From: CAYVUM01 sp964619055
Lineage (GTDB): Bacteria > Pseudomonadota > Alphaproteobacteria > Rhodospirillales > Defluviicoccaceae
Direction of reading: 5' to 3'
NCBI GenBank assembly: GCA_964619055.1
Contig: CAZUDB010000017.1
Span: 1 to 56,850, forward strand
DNA length: 56,850 bases
Part shown: one piece after another, positions 34,296-41,655 of the stretch
Layout of the letters: every line of letters starts with the position of its first letter
Position numbering within the stretch: the stretch's first letter is position 1
Position numbers and translations under genes: made by a program
Notes under the pieces: model-generated
What the model saw: only the letters and a program-made list of their open reading frames with translations
Databases searched by the model: none
Told to the model about the DNA's origin: nothing

Positions 34296-35079
34296 CGGAA
34301 GCCTCGGCGTTTGGCGATGCGATCACGATCTCCGTGGCTGCCCCTTCAGCACGCCGAACGAATTCAGCTGGCGGCGGGGCGTCCGTTACGAACATATCGA
34401 GATCGCTGATATCGCAAATCCGGACCGGCGCGGTCCGCTCGAACTTGGTGGCGTCACAGACAAGGATACGACGGCGGGCATTTCTGAGAATGGCCCGGGC
34501 GACCGCGACCTCGCGACCATCATAATCGAGCACGGCACCGTCTTCATCGAGCGCGGAGGCACCGATCACAGCGTAGTCGACTTTGTATCGGGAAATGAAC
34601 TCGACCGCTTCCTCGCCAACGATGGCGCCATCGGACGGCCGAACCACACCGCCGGCAAGGATCAGTTCCTTGGCATCCGCGCCCATCAGTGCCCTGACCA
34701 CGTTGAGATTGTTCGAGATCACGACGAGACCGGTGTGCCCCGAGAGCGCCTGCGCCACCTGTTCGGTCGTTGTGCCGATGTTGATCATGACGGAGCAATC
34801 ATTCGGCACGATTGCCGCCGCGCGTTGGCCGATCGACCGCTTTTCCGGTCCGGCCAAACCGCGCCGATCTTCATAGGCGACCGCCGTAACCGCCGGCGCG
34901 AGCCGCGCTCCACCATGGACGCGGGCGGCAAAGCCACGGTCACAAAGCTCATTCAGATCACGGCGAACCGTTTGAGTCGTCACTCCGTGCTCGACGGCAA
35001 GGTCTTCGACCAGGACACGCCCGCTTCGCCTCAACGTCGACAAGATAACCCTTTGGCGATCCGTCAAGTCTGACTGCAT
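34285..35079 (-). CDS. glpR: DeoR family glycerol-3-phosphate regulon repressor
   Basis: 264 residues from ATG 35079 ('MQSDLTDRQRVILSTLRRSG'); a TTG at 35118 would add 13 residues. The DeoR helix-turn-helix is 'VEDLAVEHGVTTQTVRRDLN', then 'GFAARVHGGARLAP', and the C-terminal sensor domain contains 'IGQRAAAIVPNDCSVMINIG' and 'TTTEQVAQAL', 'VISNNLNVVRAL' and 'VIGASALDEDGAVLDYD', the sugar-phosphate pocket of DeoR proteins. In this context the inducer is probably glycerol-3-phosphate and the targets are its own glpRD operon and the divergent transporter operon. Palindromes at 35143-35167 are the candidate operators. Confidence 0.9.
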   Translation of the reverse strand: MQSDLTDRQRVILSTLRRSGRVLVEDLAVEHGVTTQTVRRDLNELCDRGFAARVHGGARLAPAVTAVAYEDRRGLAGPEKRSIGQRAAAIVPNDCSVMINIGTTTEQVAQALSGHTGLVVISNNLNVVRALMGADAKELILAGGVVRPSDGAIVGEEAVEFISRYKVDYAVIGASALDEDGAVLDYDGREVAVARAILRNARRRILVCDATKFERTAPVRICDISDLDMFVTDAPPPAEFVRRAEGAATEIVIASPNAEASDAA

Positions 35080-35142
35080 CAGGATGGCTCGCTGGCTGCG
35101 ATCGTTTCTTAGCCACAACTGCCCTCATTGTATCGCGGCAAT

Positions 35143-35167
35143 TTTCATATGAAAGTGAAAAATTTCA
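35143..35167. promoter_or_regulatory. candidate GlpR operator: two adjacent inverted repeats of TTTCA/TGAAA half-sites
   Basis: TTTCATATGAAA (35143-35154) is a perfect 12 bp palindrome. One base later TGAAAAATTTCA (35156-35167) repeats the same half-sites in the opposite order around an AA centre. Together they make four half-sites in 25 bp, immediately before the -35-like TTGACA. The position, between two divergent glp operons, and the symmetry fit a DeoR-type repressor site. That GlpR binds here is inference. Confidence 0.55.
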
Positions 35168-35168
35168 G

Positions 35169-35174
35169 TTGACA
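35169..35174 (+). promoter_or_regulatory. TTGACA -35 box candidate of the glycerol transporter operon
   Basis: A consensus TTGACA directly after the operator-like palindromes. A -10 element 15-17 bases downstream is weak. It would be blocked by a repressor bound at 35143-35167. The strong ribosome binding site GGAGG (35228-35232) follows, 9 bases before the start codon at 35242. Confidence 0.45.
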
Positions 35175-35241
35175 CATCATTGCACTCAAATGACCATGGA
35201 CGGGCAACAATGACAGTCCATGTCATGGGAGGAAAACAGGT

Positions 35242-36984
35242 ATGAAGAGGAATCTATTGGCCGCGGTGGCCATGTTGGCGCTTGTCGCCGCGGCCGACAA
35301 AGGACGCGCCGATGCCGCCGCCGCCGAGAAATGGATCAACGAAGAGTTTCAACCGTCCGTGCTCACCAAGGATGAGCAGATGGCGGAAATGCAGTGGTTC
35401 ATCGACGCCGCCAAGCCGTTCGCCGGCATGGAGATCAACGTTCTTTCCGAGGGCATACCAACCCATTCCTACGAAGCCGACGTGCTGACCACGGCTTTCG
35501 AGGAGATCACGGGGATTAAGGTCAATCACCAGATCCTCGGCGAAGGCGAGGTTGTGCAGGCGGTTCAGACCCAGATGCAGACAAACCGCAATATTTATGA
35601 CGCCTATGTTAACGACAGCGACCTCATCGGCACCCATTCCAGGATGCAACTCGCCCATAATCTGACGGATTTCATGGAGGGTGAGGGTGCCGATGTGACG
35701 TCGCCGACGATAGATCTCGACGACTTCATGGGCATTCAGTTCACCACGGGTCCCGACGGCAAGCTCTATCAACTTCCAGATCAGCAATTCGCAAATCTAT
35801 ACTGGTTTCGAAAAGACTGGTTTGACCGAGAAGATTTAAAAGAAGCATTCAAAGCCAAGTATGGCTATGAATTGGGCGTTCCTATTAATTGGTCCGCCTA
35901 TGAAGATATTGCAGAGTTTTTCAGCAAGGATGTGAAAGAAATCGACGGTGTCGAGATCTACGGTCACATGGACTATGGCAAACGTGCTCCCGATCTCGGT
36001 TGGCGCATGACAGATGCTTGGCTATCCATGGCCGGTGCCGGCGACAAGGGCGAGCCGAATGGCGTCCCTGTCGACGAATGGGGCATTCGAATGGAAGAGG
36101 GCACCTGCAATCCCGTGGGCGCCAGCGTGACACGCGGAGGTGCCGCCAACGGACCGGCCGCAGTTTACGCCATTCGCAAATGGGACGAGTGGCTCCGCAA
36201 TTATGCCCCGCCGGGTGCAGCCAGTTACGACTTCTACCAATCACTGCCTGCCCTGTCGCAAGGCAACGTAGCGCAGCAGATCTTCTGGTATACGGCGTTT
36301 ACCGCGAACATGGTCGCCCCTCAGTCGGAGGGTAACAACACCGTCGACGAAGATGGCACGCCACTATGGCGGATGGCGCCGAGTCCGCACGGACCGTATT
36401 GGGAGGAAGGCCAGAAGGTTGGCTATCAGGACGTGGGATCGTGGACGATCCTCAAATCCACTCCCCTTGATCGCGCAAAAGCCGCCTGGCTCTATGCCCA
36501 ATTCGTCACGTCGAAAACCGTCGATGTGCGCAAGAGCCATGTCGGCCTGACATTCATCCGCGACAGCTCTGTCCGGCATGAGAGCTTCACCGATCGGGCA
36601 CCGAAGCTTGGCGGTTTGATCGAGTTCTATCGCTCGCCCGACCGGGTTCGCTGGTCGCCGACGGGCATCAATGTACCCGATTATCCGAAGCTCGCTCAGA
36701 TTTGGTGGCAGCAGATCGGCGACGTGAATTCGGGTGCATTCACACCGCAAGAAGCCATGGACCGTCTTGCCGAGGAAATGGACATTGTGCTGGCTCGCAT
36801 GGAGGCGGCTGACAAAGGCGCCAATGTGTACGGCGGCTGTGGTCCGCGCCTCAATGAGCCACGCGATGCGGAATACTGGCTGAGCCAACCGGGCTCGCCC
36901 AAAGCAAAACTGGACAACGAAAAACCCCAGGGCGAAACCGTGAACTACGACGAGCTCGTCAAGCGCTGGGCCTCCGCCAACTAA
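35242..36984 (+). CDS. glpV: glycerol ABC transporter periplasmic binding protein, GlpV-type
   Basis: 580 residues, with signal peptide 'MKRNLLAAVAMLALVAAADK' ending near residue 25 (GRADA). It is longer than typical family 1 extracellular binding proteins (about 400), as known for this glycerol subgroup. Sections: 'LTTAFEEITGIKVNHQILGE', 'VQTQMQTNRNIYDAYVNDSD', 'FTTGPDGKLYQLPDQQFANL', 'YWFRKDWFDREDLKEAFKAK' and 'VTRGGAANGPAAVYAIRKWD'. It captures the substrate in the periplasm for the permeases encoded downstream. In Rhizobium leguminosarum the equivalent gene is glpV, at the end of the operon; here it comes first. A strong hairpin follows it. Substrate is assigned from synteny with glpR, glpD and the DUF2160 gene. 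Confidence 0.88.
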   Translation: MKRNLLAAVAMLALVAAADKGRADAAAAEKWINEEFQPSVLTKDEQMAEMQWFIDAAKPFAGMEINVLSEGIPTHSYEADVLTTAFEEITGIKVNHQILGEGEVVQAVQTQMQTNRNIYDAYVNDSDLIGTHSRMQLAHNLTDFMEGEGADVTSPTIDLDDFMGIQFTTGPDGKLYQLPDQQFANLYWFRKDWFDREDLKEAFKAKYGYELGVPINWSAYEDIAEFFSKDVKEIDGVEIYGHMDYGKRAPDLGWRMTDAWLSMAGAGDKGEPNGVPVDEWGIRMEEGTCNPVGASVTRGGAANGPAAVYAIRKWDEWLRNYAPPGAASYDFYQSLPALSQGNVAQQIFWYTAFTANMVAPQSEGNNTVDEDGTPLWRMAPSPHGPYWEEGQKVGYQDVGSWTILKSTPLDRAKAAWLYAQFVTSKTVDVRKSHVGLTFIRDSSVRHESFTDRAPKLGGLIEFYRSPDRVRWSPTGINVPDYPKLAQIWWQQIGDVNSGAFTPQEAMDRLAEEMDIVLARMEAADKGANVYGGCGPRLNEPRDAEYWLSQPGSPKAKLDNEKPQGETVNYDELVKRWASAN

Positions 36985-36991
36985 CACCTTG

Positions 36992-37020
36992 GGCGGCCGC
37001 AGGACGTTCCTGCGGCCGCC
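36992..37020 (+). terminator. stable hairpin between binding protein and ATPase genes
   Basis: GGCGGCCGCAGG (36992-37003), loop ACGTT, CCTGCGGCCGCC (37009-37020): a perfect 12 bp GC-rich stem in the gap after the glpV stop and 30 bp before the first ATPase gene. No T-run follows, so it is probably not a full terminator but an mRNA-stabilising or partially terminating element, as in other ABC operons where the binding protein is made in excess. Confidence 0.75.
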
Positions 37021-37049
37021 AACGCTCAACCGGACCCCGGACCAATCCA

Positions 37050-38126
37050 ATGACGCTCGAATTCCGTGACGTGACCAAGCGAGTCGGCGCGGAGATGCAT
37101 ATCTACGCAACGTCCTTGGCGCTGGCGCCTGGCGGATTTAACGTGCTTCTCGGCGCGACCAACGCGGGCAAGACCACGCTGATCGGCCTGATGGCGGGGC
37201 TGACGAAACCCACGTCGGGCAAGATCTTCTTTGACGGCATCGACGTGACAGGTGTGCCGACACAAAAGCGTAACGTCAGCCTCGTCCACCAGTTCTTCGT
37301 CAACTACCCTCATCTCTCGGTTTTCGAGAACATCGCCTCACCACTACGGGTCACCCGAGTCCCCACCGCTCAGATCAAGCAAAGAGTGGAGGCGGTAGCG
37401 GAGCTGTTACGGCTTGGGCCCTTCTTGGAGCGTCGGCCGGGTGAGTTGTCCGGAGGGCAGCAACAGCGGACTGCGCTTGCCCGCGCGATCGTCAAAGACA
37501 GCAGCCTTGTGTTGCTCGATGAGCCACTGGCTAACTTGGATTACAAGCTTCGTGAGGAGTTGCGGGACGAGCTGCCTCGCCTGCTCGCCGGCCGGGGGGC
37601 CATTGTCGTCTATGCCACGTCGGAGCCGTTCGAGGCCCTGCTGCTGGGCGGACACACGGCCACGGTCAACGCCGGACGGATCACGCAGTTCGGCGAAACC
37701 ACGCATCTTTACAGGGAACCGGGAAACCTGGAGACCGCGCAAGTTTTTTCGGACCCGCCGATCAATGCCGCGCCTGTGACGAAAGAGGCGGGCCAGATCC
37801 GACTTGGTGCTGCCGCGCGGTGGCCTGCGGAAGGCGCGATCGCGCAGGCCCCGGACGGACCATACACGGTTGGGGTGCGACCGCACTTCGTCTCGCCCGT
37901 CAGTGATGCGCCGGGTGTGCCAGTGATCGGCGAGGTCCAAATTACCGAGCTGTCTGGTTCCGAAAGCATTGCGCACTTTGAGTTGGACGGGCGGGTATGG
38001 GTCTCCCAGTCCCATGGCGTGCATGCCTATCAGGTTGGCGAAACGCACCGCTTTCGGATCAACACGCGCGGCTGCCTCTATTTCGGTTCTAATGGCTTGC
38101 GCATCGGTGCTGCGGCGGCGACCTGA
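37050..38126 (+). CDS. glpS: glycerol ABC transporter ATPase with missing H-loop histidine, GlpS-type
   Basis: 358 residues. Walker A is 'LLGATNAGKTTLIGLMAG' (GxxxxGKT), Q-loop 'VSLVHQFFVNYPHL', signature 'GELSGGQQQRTALARA', Walker B 'SLVLLDEPLANLD'. The switch (H-loop), normally 'YVTHD', is 'VVYATSEPFEALLLGG', so the His is replaced by Ser. The C-terminal MalK-type regulatory domain (about 240-358) is present. The intact signature but missing H-loop is complementary to its neighbour, so it probably works as one half of an obligate heterodimer. The atypical 'ATNAGK' Walker A is a feature of this subgroup. The gene follows the hairpin and is 11 bp ahead of the second ATPase gene. Confidence 0.92.
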   Translation: MTLEFRDVTKRVGAEMHIYATSLALAPGGFNVLLGATNAGKTTLIGLMAGLTKPTSGKIFFDGIDVTGVPTQKRNVSLVHQFFVNYPHLSVFENIASPLRVTRVPTAQIKQRVEAVAELLRLGPFLERRPGELSGGQQQRTALARAIVKDSSLVLLDEPLANLDYKLREELRDELPRLLAGRGAIVVYATSEPFEALLLGGHTATVNAGRITQFGETTHLYREPGNLETAQVFSDPPINAAPVTKEAGQIRLGAAARWPAEGAIAQAPDGPYTVGVRPHFVSPVSDAPGVPVIGEVQITELSGSESIAHFELDGRVWVSQSHGVHAYQVGETHRFRINTRGCLYFGSNGLRIGAAAAT

Positions 38127-38137
38127 GGAGAAAGGGC

Positions 38138-39214
38138 ATGGCTCGCATTACGATCCAGAGCTTGCGCCACAGTTATCTCGCGCGGCCCGTGACGGACGCG
38201 GATTACGCGCTCAAACGTCTCGACCTGTCCTGGGAGGATGGCGGCGCCTATGCGCTTCTCGGCCCTTCGGGCTGCGGGAAGAGCACGCTGCTCAACCTGA
38301 TTTCCGGTCTGCTGACTCCCACCGAAGGCCGAATTCTCTTTGACGGCCGTGATGTGACGTCGGAACCGCCCGACCGGCGGAACATCGCACAGGTGTTTCA
38401 GTTCCCGGTGATCTACGACACGATGACGGTTTACGACAATCTGGCCTTCCCACTTCGCAATCGAGGGGTCAAAGCGTCGACCATTGACTCCCGCGTGAGC
38501 GAGATCGCCGAGATGCTCGAGGTTACTACCATGTTGCGCACACGCGCATCGGGACTGACCCCGGACAACAAGCAAAAGATCTCGCTCGGCCGCGGCCTCG
38601 TTCGCGACGATGTCAACGTGATCATGTTCGACGAACCGCTTACGGTGATCGATCCGCAGCTGAAGTGGAAGCTCCGATCCAAGCTGAAGGAGCTTCATCA
38701 GCGCGTCGCCCGCACGATGATCTACGTGACTCACGACCAGACCGAGGCGCTGACCTTCGCCGAACAGGTGGTGGTTATGCAGGACGGCGAAGTCGTTCAA
38801 ATCGGCACACCGGTGGAACTGTTTGAGCGACCGGCCCATACCTTTGTCGGCCACTTCATTGGTTCGCCAGGAATGAATGTGCTGCCGTGCGAGCTTCGCG
38901 GCGGGACCGCCTACTTTAGTGGTGTTCCGATCCCGACGAACGAAACGCCCGCACCACCAGCGGGTGCCACCCGGTTGGAGGTTGGGGTTCGCCCGGAGTA
39001 CGTCCGTCTCGCCAGCGAGGGGATCCCGGCGGAGATTATTCGCATTGCCGATGCCGGGCGCTATCGCCTCGTGGAAGCTCGGGCCGGTGAAAACCGTATC
39101 GACTTGCTTCTCAACGAAGGTGAGCCGGCAGAGCCCGGGCCCACGCATCTTTCCTTCGATCCGGCGCGCACCCGGGTCTACGCCGACGGCTGGCTGGCGG
39201 AGGGACGGGAATGA
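38138..39214 (+). CDS. glpT: glycerol ABC transporter ATPase with degenerate signature motif, GlpT-type
   Basis: 358 residues. Walker A 'LLGPSGCGKSTLLNLISG', Q-loop 'IAQVFQFPVIYDTM', Walker B 'VNVIMFDEPLTVID' and the H-loop 'IYVTHDQTEALTFAE' are normal. The LSGGQ signature is replaced: the segment that should read LSGGQ is 'ASGLTPDNKQKISLGRGLV'. It keeps everything needed to bind and hydrolyse ATP in its own site but cannot offer a signature to its partner. The C-terminal regulatory domain has 'PVELFERPAHTFVGHFIGSP' then OB-fold-like sequence. The start codon follows GGAG 9 bases upstream; the stop overlaps the permease gene by 4 bp. Not the secondary glycerol-3-phosphate transporter also called GlpT in Escherichia coli. 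Confidence 0.92.
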   Translation: MARITIQSLRHSYLARPVTDADYALKRLDLSWEDGGAYALLGPSGCGKSTLLNLISGLLTPTEGRILFDGRDVTSEPPDRRNIAQVFQFPVIYDTMTVYDNLAFPLRNRGVKASTIDSRVSEIAEMLEVTTMLRTRASGLTPDNKQKISLGRGLVRDDVNVIMFDEPLTVIDPQLKWKLRSKLKELHQRVARTMIYVTHDQTEALTFAEQVVVMQDGEVVQIGTPVELFERPAHTFVGHFIGSPGMNVLPCELRGGTAYFSGVPIPTNETPAPPAGATRLEVGVRPEYVRLASEGIPAEIIRIADAGRYRLVEARAGENRIDLLLNEGEPAEPGPTHLSFDPARTRVYADGWLAEGRE

Positions 39215-40071
39215 AGACCGACAAACAGCGCGCGTGGATTTTTGTCATTCCGGTCGTGATCCTGGTCGCGTTCAACGCGCTCGTACCGCTAATGACGGTC
39301 GTGAACTATTCGGTGCAGGAGACCTTCGGCAACAACCTGTTCTTCTGGCACGGTGTCGGCTGGTTCGAGCAGGTGCTGACCTCCGAGCGTTTTCACGCTG
39401 CGCTTGGCCGTCAGATTCTGTATACGGCCACCATCCTCGTAATCGAAGTGCCACTCGGTGTTGCCATTGCGCTTTGCATGCCGACTCGGGGATTTTGGGT
39501 TTCCGTCTGCCTCGTTCTCATGGCGTTGCCGTTGCTGATCCCCTGGAACGTCGTTGGGGCCATGTGGAACATATTCGCCCTTCCGGACATTGGCCTTCTC
39601 GGCTACGGGCTCAACTGGCTCGGCGTCGATTACAACATGACGCAAAGTCCGCTGGCGGCTTGGTTTACCATGATCATGATGGATGTCTGGCACTGGACAT
39701 CCCTTGTCGTCCTTCTCGCCTACGCTGGATTGATCTCGATCCCGGAGGCGTACTATCAGGCGGCGCGCATCGACGGAGCGCGGCCTTGGGCAGTGTTTCG
39801 CCACATCCAGCTTCCGAAGCTCTCCCGCGTTCTCACGATCGCGGTGCTCCTGCGCTTCATGGACAGCTTTATGATTTACACGGAGCCTTTCGTTCTCACG
39901 GGTGGCGGGCCGGGCAATTCCACAACGCTCCTGTCCATCGATCTCGTCAAGATGGCGCTTGGCCAGTTCGACCTGGGACCGGCGGCCGCGATGTCACTGA
40001 TCTACTTCCTGATAACATTATTGGTCTCATGGATCTTCTACACCGTGATGACCCGTCATGACGTAAAGTGA
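39211..40071 (+). CDS. glpP: glycerol ABC transporter permease, GlpP-type
   Basis: 286 residues, six hydrophobic helices. First is 'AWIFVIPVVILVAFNALVPL'. The ABC permease EAA loop appears as 'EAYYQAARIDGARPWAVFRH', 'IQLPKLSRVLTIAVLLR', which contacts the ATPase. A short insertion after the second helix carries 'LLIPWNVVGAMWNIFALPDI'. MalF/UgpA family. It starts inside the last codon of the second ATPase gene (ATGA) and is followed by the partner permease after 10 bp. Confidence 0.92.
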   Translation: MKTDKQRAWIFVIPVVILVAFNALVPLMTVVNYSVQETFGNNLFFWHGVGWFEQVLTSERFHAALGRQILYTATILVIEVPLGVAIALCMPTRGFWVSVCLVLMALPLLIPWNVVGAMWNIFALPDIGLLGYGLNWLGVDYNMTQSPLAAWFTMIMMDVWHWTSLVVLLAYAGLISIPEAYYQAARIDGARPWAVFRHIQLPKLSRVLTIAVLLRFMDSFMIYTEPFVLTGGGPGNSTTLLSIDLVKMALGQFDLGPAAAMSLIYFLITLLVSWIFYTVMTRHDVK

Positions 40072-40081
40072 GGGCGCGGCC

Positions 40082-40879
40082 ATGAAGCTCAAACCCATCG
40101 CTCTGATTCTCTACATCTTGTTCCTGATGCTACCGATCTATTGGCTTTTGGCGATGTCTTTCAAGACCACGAACGAGATTCTGGGTGGTTTTTCGGCTTG
40201 GCCACAGGAGTTTACCTTCGAAAATTACCACACCATTTTCACTGATCCGACGTGGTACTGGGGCTACATCAACTCCCTGATATACGTTTCCGTGAACACG
40301 GTGATCTCGGTGGCGGCTGCGTTGCCGGCGGCTTACGCCTTCTCACGCTATCGATTCTTGGGCGACAAACACCTCTTTTTCTGGCTTTTGACCAATCGGA
40401 TGGCACCGCCGGCCGTGTTCGCTTTACCGTTCTTCCAGCTCTATTCGGCGGTCGGGCTTTTCGATACCCATATCGCCGTGGCGCTGGCGCATTGCCTCTT
40501 CAACATTCCGCTGGCCGTGTGGATCCTGGAAGGTTTCATGTCAGGCGTGCCTAAGGAGTTGGATGAGACCGCCTATGTGGACGGCTATTCTTTCCCGGGA
40601 TTTTTCTTCCGGATCTTTATCCCGAATATAACCGGGGGCATCGGCGTCGCCGCGTTCTTCTGCTTTATGTTCTCCTGGGTCGAGCTGCTTCTGGCCAAAA
40701 CGCTCACGGCGGTGGAGGCTAAACCAATCGCTGCCACGATGACCAAAACCGCGTCCAGCGCCGGGTATGAGCTGGGGCTTTTGGCGGCGGCTGGTTGCCT
40801 GACCATCATTCCGGGCGCAATCGTGATTTATTTCGTACGCAACTACATTGCCAAGGGTTTTGCCCTCGGAAGGGTTTGA
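40082..40879 (+). CDS. glpQ: glycerol ABC transporter permease, GlpQ-type
   Basis: 265 residues, six hydrophobic helices, MalG/UgpE family. Opens 'MKLKPIALILYILFLMLPIY' and has the EAA loop 'VPKELDETAYVDGYSFPGFF', in which the DGYS segment matches the conserved EAAxxDGA/G core. The last helices include 'GIGVAAFFCFMFSWVELLLA', typical of the MalG side. Forms the translocation pore with the partner permease. The DUF2160 gene follows after 11 bp. Confidence 0.92.
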   Translation: MKLKPIALILYILFLMLPIYWLLAMSFKTTNEILGGFSAWPQEFTFENYHTIFTDPTWYWGYINSLIYVSVNTVISVAAALPAAYAFSRYRFLGDKHLFFWLLTNRMAPPAVFALPFFQLYSAVGLFDTHIAVALAHCLFNIPLAVWILEGFMSGVPKELDETAYVDGYSFPGFFFRIFIPNITGGIGVAAFFCFMFSWVELLLAKTLTAVEAKPIAATMTKTASSAGYELGLLAAAGCLTIIPGAIVIYFVRNYIAKGFALGRV

Positions 40880-40890
40880 GGAATTGGCAC

Positions 40891-41172
40891 ATGGGTCTCG
40901 GATGGATGGCGTGGACCTGGCCAACGGCCGCGTTCTTCTTGTTCGTCTTCGGCTGTATCGCGTTGATGGGTATCTTGGAGTGGAGAGCACCGGGCGGCGC
41001 GCCGCGGCACGGAATTTTGGGACTTGAAACAACGCGTGGCGACCGGCTGTTCATCTCCCTTCTCGGCTCGGCTTTTGTCTTCCTCGGCTGGCTCGGCCTG
41101 ATTGGCCCGCCGCTTTGGGGCGGGCTGGTCTTGGCGTTGATCTGGATCGGCTTCGTGTTCTGGAAGGTCTGA
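40891..41172 (+). CDS. glpU: DUF2160 small membrane protein, GlpU-type
   Basis: 93 residues, ATG 40891. Three hydrophobic segments: 'TWPTAAFFLFVFGCIALMGI', 'LFISLLGSAFVFLGWLGLIG' and 'WGGLVLALIWIGFVFWKV', joined by 'EWRAPGGAPRHGILGLETTR', the DUF2160 hallmark. This family is found nearly only in glycerol ABC transporter operons and is annotated glpU in Rhizobium; its role is unknown, possibly an accessory subunit of the permease. It is the last gene of the operon. A weak inverted repeat (CGTCAC/GTGACG) lies about 30 bp downstream. Confidence 0.9.
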   Translation: MGLGWMAWTWPTAAFFLFVFGCIALMGILEWRAPGGAPRHGILGLETTRGDRLFISLLGSAFVFLGWLGLIGPPLWGGLVLALIWIGFVFWKV

Positions 41173-41655
41173 TCACGGCGCGCCAAGCTCCAGTACTAAC
41201 CCGTCACACGAATGGGTGACGCGAACCGTTGGTCCATCGTTCACTCGCGCTCTTACTCCGCACGTCATGCGACCGGGAGGACCTCCCTTTCGATGTGCCA
41301 CGACTTGAGCCCGGCAGTTGAGGCCGGTGGACATGGCCTGCGACCCCAGTACGCTGATGATGTGACCCTAAGGAGAGCAGCGATCACGGGGGGCGGAGGC
41401 TGAGCAACCAGAAAGCTCAAGCGCATCGACGTTGATGCACACCCACGCATACACTGCCGTCGACGGCCCCCGGCGCGAAGGCGCGGTCGGGTGCTGACAC
41501 GCTCGTCAGCGCCTGTCACATTCGAACGGACTAAGGAGGGCCGCTTGGCGAAACGGCCGCATTGGTGACGTACGGACCGAAGGAGCTGTCTGCATGGGGA
41601 TTGTGTCGCACAAGGACGCTGGCACCCCGACAGGCTTCGATACGGAGTATCCGGA
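41173..41655. other. 483 bp intergenic region before the FUSC exporter
   Basis: I see no supported gene. A short CGTCAC-N8-GTGACG inverted repeat near 41200-41219 may be the end of the glycerol operon. Promoter elements for the FUSC gene must be here but no consensus box is clear. Several minus-strand frames cross it but have no family resemblance. Confidence 0.4.

Noticed and set aside
37050..39214. Possible pseudogenes among the two ATPases because of altered motifs
   Set aside because: Both frames are intact, the defects are complementary and the operon is tight, which argues for a specialised heterodimer instead.
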